The notes beneath the pieces are model-generated. The model was not told where the DNA came from. It saw only the letters and a list, made by a program, of their open reading frames with translations, and did not search any database. This document shows positions 32,430 to 43,215 of a DNA stretch of 64,000 bases, piece by piece. The DNA lies in assembly GCA_036362985.1 (NCBI GenBank), contig JAYGXS010000004.1, positions 66,604,064 through 66,668,063 of the forward strand. Direction: 5' to 3'. A program made the translations under genes and the position numbers. This stretch comes from Ligula intestinalis (taxonomy: Eukaryota; Platyhelminthes; Cestoda; Diphyllobothriidea; Diphyllobothriidae). How positions within the stretch are numbered: the first letter of the stretch is position 1; every line of letters starts with the position of its first letter.

Positions 32430-33130
32430 GTATGTCTGACGTTTTCAGAGGTGGCCCCGCTTACTCATCTTTAGAGACTGGAAGGTCTGGCCCACAGCTC
32501 ACATTATATGCTACCATTTGCATTGTGCGTAACCCACCAATACCGGCTGTGGCGTTGTGTCTGATCCACATCTCACCGGCACTTGTACTGCTGCCGCCAT
32601 CGCTATCCCTCTTGACAGCCTATGGGGAGGCCTCTGTCCTGCCGGTTGCCCCTCAAAACGCACTCCTAGCTCAGCAGTTTTGGTGGACCTGTTCGCAACT
32701 CGATCATCCAAATCATCTCTGCTGCCATGCTCCAGAACCTAGCCACAGTGTTAGATCGTCACTTAGAACATAGCATGTCTCGGATCTATCCATTGCTGGT
32801 TCCTCCACCATGACAGGCTTCCAGTGTCTTCATCAGAGAGCTGTCGTGGACGCAAATTCTGCTACCCCCCCGTTTTTTGGATAACTATCCACCTTCAATT
32901 GCGGCCACGGAACGAAAAGTCCCGAGGGTCACTCGCTGTACCCTTGCGCAGCTACCCAGTGGCTACTGCATGCTCCATCGTCAGTAATAACACCGACTCG
33001 ACCCGTCCCCACCCGATAACTGTCCCGACTGCGGCGTCTCGCCGCATGACTATCAGCATCTCTTCGCCTGCTGCTCCAGGCCAGGCATCTAACTGCACCT
33101 AGCTTGGACTCTGGTGGGAACTCCTGATCC
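32430..33130 (+). mobile_element. LINE ORF2 C-terminal fragment with zinc finger
   Basis: Around 32955-33085 the plus strand reads LRSGYCMLHRQ, a frame break, then DNCPDCGVSPHDYQHLFACC. The LRxGxxxL...CPxCGxxxxxxxHxFxC pattern is the C-terminal zinc-binding end of Jockey/I-type LINE reverse transcriptases. The upstream GC-rich half (32550-32950) is probably the rest of the RT, broken by frameshifts. Confidence 0.5.
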
Positions 33131-33589
33131 AACAAGGGCTACTAACCAAACAACCATTGACAGCCTGTTGTGCCGAGAGGTACTTGCTTCCCCACCCATC
33201 CTCATTAGCTTCCGCCTGAGTGCACACTATACCGACGAATAGAAACTCACTGCAGCGCACTAGCCACCAAACGTAACAAGATGAAGCTTGACGGACAGGC
33301 ACACGAGTCGAGCTAAATTATCTGTTTGATGTCCTTTTCCGCAATGTTTTTCCCAGATACTTTGTTCGCTGATGCATAAAAAAACAAAAACAATCCAACA
33401 AAAAGGGACCAGACAGTTAGATTTAGGCGCCCAGAGCGAACGCATGGTGAATCCTTCCATATATAAGGAATGTGTCTGAACTCGTTGAAAGGCACTTGCG
33501 GAAACACCGAATAAAAGTAGCGCACAAACTGATGACTACTTTACGCTCTCAGGTTGTACACCCTAAGCATAGCGTTGGCTAGCTCGATA
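33131..33589. other. No gene seen
   Basis: Downstream of the LINE end; could include its 3' untranslated region. No other signal. Confidence 0.3.
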
Positions 33590-33863
33590 AGAAAGAAGTC
33601 GCCTACAAGATCCCATAGAAAGTTTGTGATGCCCTATATTATGGCCAAACGGGAAGATCCGTATGTGCACACATCCACGAGCACCAACTAACAGTGAAGC
33701 GATGTGACCATTTGTCCGAGGGAGCTATGCATTGCCTTGATACAGGACACACCTTTGCGTGGGAGAAAACACGCATCGTCGGAGTTTGGCCATCTAAAAC
33801 TGGCCGAGAATTTCTTGAGGCCATGTACTCCAATGACTCATGCATCAACCGACGTGTCGAGTA
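33590..33863 (+). mobile_element. PLE GIY-YIG fragment
   Basis: A nearly open stretch encodes VAYKIP, a stop, then YYGQTGRSVCAHIHEHQLTV, DTGHTFAWEKTRIVG and REFLEAMYSNDSCINRRVE before a stop. YYGQTG is the second half of the GIY-YIG signature, followed by the R...H/E of the family. One nonsense codon lies between the IP(C) and the YGQTG. Confidence 0.65.
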
Positions 33864-34129
33864 GGGTGGCGTGTGCAAACATCTCAAATGAAAATGAAGG
33901 ACAGTCGATCACTACGGTTTAACGTAAGCCGCATCTGCTAATTAGCGCCCACGCCAGATGATAATTAATCTTCCAACCGCGTACTGACGCAAATGACAGT
34001 GTCCAATTAGCAATTATGCTATTGCGACTGCTAATTGTAGCCACCACGGACTGACGTTAATTGCAGCGGCCAATTAGCGCCCACACAAGCGGACTGTATG
34101 ATCTTAGCAGCACTTTTGAAATTTCGACT

Positions 34130-34200
34130 GTTCGGTATACATTTTCTAAAGTCTGACGACGACCTGAAGATTCAGTGTCAATAGTTTACTGAATAAATTT
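34130..34200 (+). ncRNA. Decayed hammerhead motif
   Basis: CTGACGACGACCTGAAGATT (34153-34172), four bases, then GTCAATAG. It keeps the order core box, short stem-loop II, cleavage triplet, but the GAAA box is lost. It lies upstream of the PLE fragment at 34440-34770. Confidence 0.25.
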
Positions 34201-34439
34201 ACGTTATTACCCAAAGCTGAAGCTTCTCTAGAAACTTTTCAGAACCAGCGGCTATCCACGAGTGTTCATTAAACGGAAATGAATACCATACACAAAAAAG
34301 AAACGAAGAGTCCTATCAGCCAAAATAATAGCGGAGCATTCCATACACGAAAGAGGTCACCGCACTCGTGACTCAGTCTCTCTTGCCTGTCGTAAAAGGA
34401 GTTGCCCGCAGGCCTAAATCAACAATGAGTCAGCGGAAG

Positions 34440-34770
34440 GAGTTGGCTGAAGTTGGCTATCTAATTCTTTGCACTTGCGGGATGTGCAGCTTTGTTGAGG
34501 AAATCGACCGACAGGTACAAACATGAATGCATAAGCATCCGCTGGCCGGAAGAAGGTATTACCCTAAATTAAAAGGTAGCTGCTTATTCCACGCAGATGG
34601 GACACATCTGCAACTTGGACGCCGCTGAAGTTGTGTTCCGAGGCAACAATCACACGTCAAAGCAGATAAAAGAGGCCTGGGTGTCTACCGACGGCCCAGT
34701 CGACCGCCACATTTATTTGTCTGCCCCCTGTCTGGTTTTACGAAACTTCCTTAATAGAAGACAGTTAAAG
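34440..34770 (+). mobile_element. PLE GIY-YIG fragment
   Basis: In one frame: YLILCTCGMCSFVEEIDRQV and HKHPLAGRRY; after a frameshift at about 34590: MGHICNLDAAEVVFRG, KEAWVSTDGPVDRHIYL and LVLRNFL. This follows the usual PLE order C-x-C-x-F/YVGET..., H-E/K-H, GHxFxLxxAEV, and EAWxS...RHI. The FVGET motif is degraded to FVEEI. Confidence 0.6.
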
Positions 34771-35094
34771 CGTGGAACAGTCGGTGCCGCCAACTATTTC
34801 TCTGGCCAACGTGGACGGGAGTGAAACGGGCCATGGTGAGACGCAAGCTAACTCAGCCCCATAAACGGTCAATGGGGTGGGAGATAGGCAGCGGTGACAT
34901 GGCAGTGAGATGTAGATTAGGCGTTGTATTACAGCCAATATTGTCAGGCTGCGTACGTGGCCAGCAGTGGCATCAAAAAATAATAATAAGGTTTACTATT
35001 AAAGCACATCTTTGGCGCTGTCAACATTCAAGAAGAGAGGAGAAAACGCTGCAATCCTACTTAAGGTCGAAGTAATTGTTTAAATAATCGGCAA

Positions 35095-35690
35095 AGGTAG
35101 CTTATGTAGCTTCACTCATATACCCCTATTCCCAGCATTTTGGCTGGCAAATAATGGTTTTAGAGTTTTTTTGGAGTGGAGAAATAGGATAGGCAGATAA
35201 GGACATTTTAAGATTTAAGTGTAAAGGGAAAGCAATGTAGTTAAAGTTGCTTCCCGCGGCCACTGGCAGTGGGTTGTTCCACATGTAAATTCAAGGTGTG
35301 TGCGGTGCTTTGCGCCGCGGACTATACTAATCTAACTCCAAAACGATAAGTTGGACCACAGGTAAGTTGAAGTAGACGACCTCCTAACCACCATTTCAGT
35401 TTTTCGGGAAATTAAAGAAACCTGCAGTTTGATCATCGGGTTTTTCCGCAATAAGTTCGATGACAATACGGATTAGGGAAATCTACAGATATAAATCAAC
35501 AAAACTTCTAAACCCAGTAAAATAAAAATGAATTCGGCATTTAGTAAAGTATATTTCACTGCGTGTCGTAATTTCCCGCCCATAAAATCCCATAAACACC
35601 ATTTTCGTACAAGGACATGCAGATTGTACGGAGTAATGAGTGGGACTACATAACCCACTGTTGCCAAATAATCTAGTGTTTTCACAACAA
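35095..35690 (+). repeat. Repeat family E, copy 2 (uninterrupted)
   Basis: Homologous to 12640-13192 plus 17868-17915. It runs through the position where the other copy received the gypsy element, and so represents the empty site. Minus-strand frames at 35473-35713 are hydrophobic but not shared as an open frame by copy 1, so a gene is not supported. Confidence 0.65.
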
Positions 35691-35809
35691 AATAGAGCGT
35701 CATAAATTAACAAAAATTTCCCTACATTTCTATCTTACTTATAGTTTATTAGGTGTGACAAATATGGACATCTTTTTACTTACTTATAATTCATATTTTT
35801 TTGGGTCTC

Positions 35810-35909
35810 NNNNNNNNNNNNNNNNNNNNNNNNNNNNNNNNNNNNNNNNNNNNNNNNNNNNNNNNNNNNNNNNNNNNNNNNNNNNNNNNNNNNNNNNNNN
35901 NNNNNNNNN
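35810..35909. other. Assembly gap of 100 N
   Basis: Exactly 100 unknown bases, the usual placeholder for a gap of unknown size. A PLE fragment begins directly at its right edge, so the missing part is probably repeat DNA. Confidence 0.95.
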
Positions 35910-36415
35910 TTATCAAGTTCAACGAGGCCGAAATCCTCGCAAGAGATGACAACCGCATAAGCCGTGAGCTGCTCGAGTCATGGTTCACAGGCCCACTGTC
36001 CATCAAAGAGCGCAAAGATTTGCGTTCCCATACAGCGTACTGAGACATTGCCTAAGCTATAGAATCAGTCACGTGGGAAGGGCCGGGCCCAGCAGCAATG
36101 ACAACCACAATTCCGATGACAGCGAGCATAACTGTCGCGCAATTATCAAGCCCACATTCGACACGGACAAGGAAATTGCGGCAATTAATGAGTCGAACGC
36201 GGTGTCAAGCCATCACCGCACGAATTGAGACCCCAAGCGGTGACTACAGGAGAAGATAATTATAGTAGGCCCATGGATGACCGCTATGATCTGAATACCA
36301 TGCAGTCTGTGCATGTCTTACACTATACTATGGTTATCTCTGATTAAGGAGTCTCAAAGGAATCCGAAACGACAGCAAAATAAAAGTCTGGTTTCAACGA
36401 TCGCATCTACTTCTG
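35910..36415 (+). mobile_element. PLE fragment: GIY-YIG end, tail and hammerhead
   Basis: The plus strand continues from the gap with IKFNEAEILARDDNRISREL and LESWFTGPLSIKERKDL, then the tail SNDNHNSDDSEHNCRAIIK and INESNAVSSHHRTN in a second frame. This is the best copy of the tail. A hammerhead-like motif follows at 36338-36380. Confidence 0.75.
36338..36380 (+). ncRNA. Hammerhead motif, one core mismatch
   Basis: CTGATTA (36340-36346), AAGGAGTCTCAAAGGAATCC-like stem-loop II with GGA/TCC pairing, then GAAAC (36366-36370), GAC and AGCAAAAT. Only one base of the CTGATGA box differs, but the cleavage triplet is GAC rather than GUC. It occupies the same place behind the PLE tail as the motifs at 2565 and 9888. 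Confidence 0.45.
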
Positions 36416-36529
36416 AATGAGATTGAGGTCCAAACTACCAACAAAAATGGAAGGAATTGCGATGTTGCAGGCGGAGACAACCATACCTCTCCTCAGTGGC
36501 GAAAAAATAAACTCAATGTCTATTCGGCC

Positions 36530-36870
36530 CTTTAAAGGCTGCGAATTTTTCACAATTGGGTCAACTGAATTAAGCAATCTGCCAACTCCCTCCAACAATT
36601 AAGTAAGCCTACTCGTCATTCTGATGGATGAGATGAGTGTTTAGGAAATCCTGCCTGGACAGTCAGCTTGCTGTATCCCTGATGGTGGATTCCACACGAG
36701 CAGTAATTTGGGCAGGTAAAATCGATCCAATTGTGAGTAAATTCACGGCTCATGGTGAACCTCAAAGCCAGACAGGTAGAATGGTGTCTGCGCAATAGTT
36801 TTCCCTGCTGTAAGAGTTCGACTCCATTGTGGCCGTAAATTTTTCACAATTGGGTCAACTGAACATAAGG
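36530..36870 (+). repeat. SINE pair: tail, spacer, tRNA-like copy
   Basis: A first SINE tail (AATTTTTCACAATTGGGTCA at 36544-36563) is followed by a spacer of about 200 bases and a second, fuller SINE with head near 36755-36800: CAGGTAGAATGG in the A box region and AGAGTTCGACTCC in the B box. The identical tail repeats at 36837-36856. The spacer (AATTAAGTAAGCC...GGAAATCCTGCCTGG) equals the flanks of the mariner insertion near 18.7 and 20.3 kb. Confidence 0.65.
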
Positions 36871-37286
36871 CAAACAACAGCGTTGTCTGAACAGCTTCCC
36901 AATTAAAAGTGACGTTTAAATGGAATTTTTCGAACGCGTGCAAATTTTGGATTTTTTTAAAACAATTCTCAAATGAATGTACATCGAAAGCACAAAAACT
37001 GTTTTAGTATTTTACGAGTGAACAAAGTGCAATATTTAAATTTCGAACGTGCTGGTCCTCAGGGGTTACTTCAAAACTGATTTATCCCTTTAGAAAATGC
37101 CTGATAACTTGATAACCACAACTTTTCTGTCGCGAATATTTGCATTCACTTATATTGGAAGAAATCGAATCAGTTTCCTTCAAATCTCGATCGCACGACG
37201 CAATGAAATCATCGCATGGCTACAATTTTTTTAAATCTTAGCTTATGCAATCGTTCTTGGTAAAATGAAATGATCCATGCGTTAAA
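36871..37286. other. No gene seen
   Basis: AT-rich gap between a SINE and a PLE fragment. Confidence 0.3.
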
Positions 37287-37371
37287 ACAGTACGGCCGAC
37301 CTGCCGATGACATCTTCGTCATCGCCCAAACAGAAACCGATGTAAATGCGCTTCTAAATACTGTTAATCAA

Positions 37372-37503
37372 GAGAAGAAGACGCCTTGATGGCTAGAGCA
37401 AGGCTTTTATTCGCCTGGCGTTTCAACATCCGTCCCGGATTTATCATCAGAGACAGAAGCAGAAAAAGTTAGCAGAAAAGCGTTACCCGTTACCGTTAAT
37501 AAA
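37372..37503 (-). mobile_element. Small hammerhead-bearing insertion in the PLE RT
   Basis: A 132-bp interruption of an otherwise recognisable RT frame, bounded by GTTAATCAAG (37363-37372) and GTTAATAAAG (37495-37504), a 9-of-10 direct repeat that looks like a target duplication. The unique part is about 122 bp and carries the best-preserved hammerhead of the window. This looks like a solo PLE end or a very small ribozyme-bearing retroelement. Confidence 0.55.
37405..37460 (-). ncRNA. Hammerhead ribozyme, canonical core
   Basis: Minus strand: GCUU, CU, GUCU, then CUGAUGA (37444-37450), stem II AUCC...GGAU, GAAAC (GAAA at 37421-37424), GCC and AGGCGAAUAAAAGC. Inner stem I pairs GUCU with AGGC and outer stem I pairs GCUU with AAGC. 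Stem III is minimal, as reported for hammerheads of Penelope-like elements. All conserved core bases are present, so self-cleavage is plausible. Confidence 0.7.
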
Positions 37504-37800
37504 GCACACCCTTTTATTATGTTAACTTGGGGGGGATGAAGATGACAGGTTTGCTTCCTTTCTTGGATGTCCTTTTATGTCGAAAACATGACGGTAGCGT
37601 CCAAAGGAGCGTTTATCGAAAGTAAATCTGGTCCGGACATTACACAAACTTTAACAGTTTTGTACCTAACCAACAGAAGGGTAACTTAGTCCGCTGCTTA
37701 GCGCAAAGAGTCAGAAAAATCTGCTCTGCAGACATTAGTGAAAAAGAGCTACATAAAATCCAGGACCTGCTTCAAAAGAACAGATATCCGAACAGATTCA

Positions 37801-38689
37801 TCAACTAGAATTCTACCGGATAGCCCACCTACATTTAAACTCTAAAAAATTCCCGGTGGCATTCACCGTTTTTTTTTCAAACGTCATTTATAACCCTTAT
37901 AGGGATCTGAGCACACACTCCCTGCATCTGCGGTCACCGCCATTTTGTGATGACGCTGAAAAAAGCGCAATTGCGTAGAGCTTTCAACATGCCCCACGTC
38001 TGAGGCAATAAGGAGGCGACCTATTTCTACAGGTCGAACAGAACGATACTGGAAACGCTGTTCGCTTCCCCACAACGCCAGACGTAAATGGTATACACAG
38101 ATATTTTTTTGATCTCCACAGGCAGTTGCTTCTGCCTTCTTTGGAAAAATTGACACAGGTTCATGCATTTACACACAGAAGCGAACATTCCCAACAAAAC
38201 ATATGAGTGCATGCAAAGCCGGCGCCGAAATTCGTTTGCAGACAAGGTTGCATACTAAAAGGTTTACACAGTTTGCGTCATGGTTATTTTGGCTCTCATC
38301 TCACTATCTTCAAGCTGCATTTTTTGTGGTAATGGATACTTTTTACTGTTTCCGTCCATTATTAACCCTCCTGCCCTCCAATTGCTAAACCGAAAGAGAC
38401 GATGTTAGTGGGGTAACTGCTAGATGCTTATTCAATATAGGCAAACAACAAGCTCTTCTAGCTTCTGTAATAGCAATTCTGTCAATAAGCCGGAGTAAGG
38501 AAGTTCCAGTGGAGTTTCTTCTACCTGCTTATAGATGTTTCTTTTCGATGAGACACAATCGAGGTTACGTGAGAGCGCTTTTTAAATAGAAGCAGGCTCA
38601 CCATTCAAGTAACCCGGAAGACAGAACGCATAGCGTGCGATATCTATTCAAGATCAACAGACACAGGATGACTACCAAAATACCTGCAT
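37801..38689. other. No gene seen
   Basis: Frames at 37884-38168, 38027-38245 and 38203-38388 overlap in conflicting directions and have no domains. The rest is unassigned. Confidence 0.35.
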
Positions 38690-39345
38690 AACCAAATTAT
38701 ATTTGAAAAGTCAATTTGGCAAACATATGTTTTCAGCAACTCTTCATTAGGCCAAAAAATTTGCAGGGATAATGAAAACTGTACAGTTGAACAAGGTTAA
38801 TAAGGGTAGTTTGATTACAGTTCATCGTTTACAAGCCGCATGCATGGCGAGATCGGCGTTTAGAGTTTCCTGTGTTGTGAAAGGTGATAAAGTTTGGTAA
38901 GGGTTCGGGCGTTGATCAGGAGGCAGGAACATTGAGTGATAATTGCTGTTATTTGCACGAAGCGAACGACTGTCAGTAGGGGCTGGGGTGAAATGCGATC
39001 GTCCCTTGGCGTCGGGGTCAGCCACGGAAGTGCAAGGGCTTGTATTAGCATCTACTGACAACACAAAACTAGACTCGCTAGCCATATAGCCAGTGCTTCA
39101 GCTGTTGCAAGCATTCGTTTGCATAGGCCCTTGGAGAAGTTAGCTGGTGTCCTGTAGAAAACCTGAAAGGTTTTATTAGTGTTGACTCAATTATTCTTAT
39201 CGACAAGGTGTGTGAGAATAGAAGTCGAGATCGATTTGGTTCCGCCTTTACTTAACCAGACCGGTAAGTGCTCACGTACCCTCTTTTCCAGGTGCCTTGT
39301 TGCTTTGCCGATGTGTCCTGCTCCACAGGAGCAAATGAAAACGCA
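38690..39345 (-). mobile_element. PLE second class fragment
   Basis: Homologous along its length to 3610-4115 and, in its first 300 bases, to 18340-18640. The minus strand retains only short pieces of the coding frame (LSIRIIESTLIKPFRF near 39150-39215 corresponds to the ILAHLVDT-region copy in another frame). Many stops. Confidence 0.55.
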
Positions 39346-39779
39346 AATATCACAAACACCACCTTTGTAGGTAAATTACAAGATTCAAGTGCATATAAAC
39401 CTTAAATTGTGCAGAAGTGCATGCACCTTAAGTGCCTCCTTTCTCGGTTGCCGAAGTGTCGCAAGACGACGCCAGTCAGCCAGAAACTCCCTAGCAAAGA
39501 CAAAAAACTCAACTTTGGGTGGTTCTGTGTTTGGTGCAACAACAAAGTCCTTGATGGCCTTGGTGCTCGTAGTTAAAGTGAGGTGGTAGTCAACAACGCC
39601 CACCATGTGCTGTGGGAAATTTCATGTGAGATTAATTATAAATTAAAATGGATGGTTTAGGTGCTTAAAATCGTGCACTTGCGACAAGTTGAAAGAATAT
39701 TTCCTGGGATTATTATAGAGTATGGTGAGTGCTACAAGCAAAATGCCAAAATTTGCGAAAGAAGGTAATCACTCGCAAA

Positions 39780-40490
39780 CCAACATTAAGTAGGGTTGTC
39801 CTACTGATTATCGTTTAGTCTATTCTCAAGTCATTTTAGTCATGGCAGGATGCCGGCTTTTTAACAAGCTTCTTCCAGAGCGCTAACAAAACGTTTGTAC
39901 TGTAAAGAATGGCCACTAAAGTAGTATGTATATTTATAATTTAGCTTGACTGCCTTTATAAAATCAAATATATTTTATGGGCGATATATATGAAACACTT
40001 CTTGCTTATACTCGCTTGGTAGCACTGTACTCCTTCTTTAAAAATATTAGACTTAAGTAAAAGGTATCCTTCGGTTATAGAAAAATGTCTTATTATGAGA
40101 TTTTTACGGCTTTGGGGTGTTAATTCATAGTACATCGTGTCCGTCAATTTATTGATGCTGCATCTAATGTTTACAGCAGGATTTACATCTTTTGCAACAT
40201 TTTATGAGACCTATGTGACATCTACCCAAACTTTAGGCAGTAACGTACTTTTCCTTAAACAGGATGTGCACAGTTCGCAGTTTGTAAACCTTAAGTTCAG
40301 GTGTAGCAGGCGATAGGTGTCCAAACTATTCGGCAACTTAAAAACTCGTTTAAAACCAAATGATACCCTTTATTTCAGTATCAAATTTAAAGAAGACATA
40401 ACTGCCTACCAAGCGCATACAATAAACAGTTTTTACGTACATGATTTCCTTAAGTCTCGTTGAATACAATTGTGAGATTTGTAAGATTTA
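39780..40490 (+). repeat. Long-inverted-repeat element, partial copy 2
   Basis: Covers the left arm and centre of the 47174-48178 element: CAGGATGCCGGCTTT near 39847, TGGTAGCA..GTACTCCTTCTTTAAA near 40018, CTATGTGACATC near 40210 and AACGTACTTTTCCTTAAACA near 40243. The right arm is only partly present. Confidence 0.6.
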
Positions 40491-41029
40491 TCAATGAATT
40501 GGCAAGGCTATTTGACTAGCATACGCGTGTTGTCAATTAATTCTAAAATAAGGCCAGTTCATTTGTATGGGAACGGGGTACGAGGTGAAATTTATATTTA
40601 ATAGTATTCGTCTTTTCATACAACAGCATCGTGGGAATAGGGTAGGGATAAGAGGTGGTTTGTTAACCGGCAGTGATGGTTTGAGCGGACGTCTCCATGG
40701 AGGTAGTAGAGGGAGAGGGGAAAGGTGCGAAGGAGTGCGAGCAATTACGACGTGGTTAGCTATATTAGCTGTGGAGCTTACAGAAGAGTATTTTGTGCGC
40801 AAACGTTTGGCTTCCTCAAACTCATAGTGGACTCTTCTGTCGTTGCTAGCAGACCCTAACTCAGGGACCTTGGGTAGTTTGGTGAGACCGTTTGACCCAC
40901 TGGGTGCACAGTTGCTAGCCGCTTGACACAGCTTCGAGAGCTTTGAATCATCAGCTGTTCCGCAGCATTTCCTGTGGGCTTTCTGGTAGATACTCCAATT
41001 CTTTTTTAATTTCAGCCTTCTTATTTCAT

Positions 41030-41153
41030 AAGAAATGGATTTCTAACTTGGAGTAGATCAGTTTATTCAAGGACCTCTCGCAACTGTGTCCAGCAACGGC
41101 AGAATACCGAAGAAACACGCGTCTAGGCATTAAGCTAGTACCTGAGCTGGTTA
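41030..41153. repeat. Repeat copy interrupted by the Tigger-like element
   Basis: TTTCTAACTTGGAGTAGAT, AACTGTGTCCAGCAACGGCA and GTCTAGGCATTAAGCTAGTA match 43270-43375. The homology picks up again after the element at 42585-42640 (GTTATACTACTGACTGCA, CAGCTTCTGAATATTACGTG), corresponding to 43400-43450. Confidence 0.6.
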
Positions 41154-41155
41154 TA

Positions 41156-42467
41156 CAGTGGAGTCCGGTTAATGTGGACACGGTTAATGTGGACAACCGC
41201 TTAATGTGGACAGTTGACCAGGAACGGAATTTCTCCATAGTAAAATCCTCCGGTTAATCTGGACAGCCACCGCTTAATGTGGACAGCACCAAGTTGTCAA
41301 CCGGTCGGTCGACCCACAGATTTTGTCAAAAATCCAGTCCAAATCGCCCGCGGTGGGGAATTCCCGCGTCCTGTTCGCCACAGTTGGGGGGTGCAGTTGT
41401 CGAAGGAGGCCGCCAATACGTCATCTAGGCTATTCCCACTCCCCCTGCCCTGCCCCCGTATCCTCACCCTTGTCTCCCTTATCTGCTTTCCCGCAGATTT
41501 TGTCAAAAATCCAGTCCAAATCGCCCACGGCGGGGAATTCCCGCGTCCTGTTCTGAAAGTTTTGCTTCAGATGAACAGTACACAAAGCTTTTCTGTTCGT
41601 TTGCATGTGGTTTTGTACGTGTGGAGGCTGATCACGAGAAAGTGAAGTGCTTTTGACTGTCGTTCTTCGACTTCTGCAATCTTTCTTTCCCTTCTTTCCC
41701 AGATGGGGAAGCGAAAGGATCGAACACCAACAGAAAAACTGGATGTTTTGGACAAGTTCCATGACCTTAAGAAGCAGTAACCCCGAATTGGTCTTCGAGA
41801 GGCAGCCGACCAGCTTGGAGTTGTGAAGAAGATTGACGTTCTTCAGGCCATGGAGATGTTGAGCACTTCGTGGAAAAAGGTGAAGTCGGAGACAATTGTA
41901 AATTGCTGGAGGAAAGGGGGCTTCGTCACCACTGAAGAGGAAGTTGCAGAGAATTAAGTCGCGATTCCGATCCCAGAAGACGTGACAGAGGACAGGATCG
42001 AGAGTTTTCTAGAGTGGGTTTCAATCGACGACGATGCCGAAGTGCCGAAGAGGCAACACTGGAGGAGGTGACAAGCGAACTCGCCGAAGCAGTTGCAGAT
42101 GTCAAGAAGGTACCAGACGAGCAGGAAGAAGAGTCTGAAGAGGAAGACGAAGAAGTCGAGCCCCCAGCCTCATCAAAAGAAATGAGGGCGGCATGAGCCG
42201 TACTCGAAACGGGGCATCGACAACAAGGTTTTGATGTGAAGAATTTTGACACTGATAAAGAACTTTAGGGGAGCTTTAAAAGAAAAGTTTCCACCAAAAC
42301 AATCAAAACTGAGCATGTTTTTTTCAATAAAATTTCATTCAGATGCAAAATTCTGTTTCTTATACGTAGAAACGACTGGTTTGGGGTTAGTTCGCTTAAT
42401 GTGGACAACCGGTTAATATGGACAGTTAGCCTGGAACGGAGGTGTCCACATTAACCGGACTCCACTG
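41156..42467 (+). mobile_element. Pogo/Tigger-like transposon, internally deleted
   Basis: A 1312-bp element with TA duplications (41154-41155, 42468-42469) and perfect 26-bp terminal inverted repeats starting CAGTGGAGTCCGGTTAATG. Both ends also carry several copies of the word GGTTAATGTGGACA or GCTTAATGTGGACA, likely transposase binding sites. Inside, a 58-bp tract (AGATTTTGTCAAAAATCCAG... to CGTCCTGTTC) is present twice, at 41319-41377 and 41496-41554. The transposase lacks its catalytic core. Confidence 0.88.
41703..42268 (+). pseudogene. Tigger-like transposase remnant
   Basis: The frame begins MGKRKDRTPTEKLDVLDKFH, the start of a CENP-B/pogo-type helix-turn-helix. It stops at KKQ, continues IGLREAADQLGVVKK, then jumps directly to IDVLQAMEMLSTSWKKVK and ETIVNCWRKGGF, which belong to the far end of the DDE domain. 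Some 250-300 residues of catalytic domain are therefore missing. An acidic C-terminal tail (EEESEEEDEEVEPP) follows in another frame to about 42268. Confidence 0.75.
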
Positions 42468-42669
42468 TATTTGGAATAACTTTAGTGCATCCAAGTCGAT
42501 AAACTTAATTGCCACCCCACACCTATTTTCGTGACCTACTTTTAACTTTGGGTAAGAGGAGGAAAAAAAATGCACGAAATGCGTTAGTTGGTTATACTAC
42601 TGACTGCAGGCTGGCAGCTTCTGAATATTACGTGATTGGAAGGAGAATCGTAAGTTTACTTGTCTGAGC

Positions 42670-43215
42670 TGTCGGGCTCCTTTGACGTGCATAATTATTC
42701 ACATCCATTCCACCGGGCTTGGCACGAGACGCTTTACGCAGAACCCTTGGCGAGCTGTACGACGAAACCCAGACGACAAGTTTGCTATCGTCAAAAGCAA
42801 AATGCCACAGAATTTCCATGATCTTCTCAACTCGATCTTCCCATACACACAATTCATGAGGGAAGAAGAAAGGAGTCAGCAGCTACACTTTATCGATTTG
42901 CTCATCATGCGAACTTCCAACTGCGAAATATAAACAACGGTCTATGGGAAGGCGACGAAATCCACAAAGCTTCTCAATTTTCACAGCTACCATCCGGTGG
43001 TTCACAAATGAAGCTACGTAAGAACACTGTGCAAAAGAATCCAGACTCACTGCAGTAACCCCGAAGAAACAGCATGTGAGGCCCGATATCTCCGTGACCA
43101 GTTCATGCGGAATGGCTATCCGAAGGCCTTCATAAGCCGACGCCTACGCGCTCGCTCGTCAAGGACCCAAACAGGATTAACCAGTACGATATGACATGCG
43201 CTGCTATGCATCAAG
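42670..43215 (+). mobile_element. PLE reverse-transcriptase fragment
   Basis: The frame 42770-42930 encodes DDKFAIVKSKMPQNFHDLLN, SIFPYTQFMREEERSQQLHF and IDLLIMRTSNCEI, the palm and thumb of a PLE RT (the YVDD box is degraded to NPDD). After a stop the same region gives TTVYGKATK and FHSYHPVVHK, then ETACEARYLRDQFMRNGYPK further on. Multiple stops show it is dead. Confidence 0.65.

Larger units (their letters stand above)
37287..37800 (+). mobile_element. PLE reverse-transcriptase fragment, interrupted
   Basis: Plus strand: YGRPADDIFVIAQTETDVNA and LLNTVNQ up to 37371, the palm motif of PLE RT with the usual YVDD reading PADD. After a 132-bp insertion the frame is recognisable again as AHPFIMLTW, then, through frameshifts, FLDVLLC, SVQRSVYRK and the helix-rich thumb (IQDLLQKNRYPNRFIN at about 37760-37807). 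Multiple stops; a dead copy. Confidence 0.65.

Noticed and set aside
42014..42196. Acidic 60-codon open frame as an independent gene
   Set aside because: It is the out-of-frame C-terminal tail of the deleted Tigger-like transposase.
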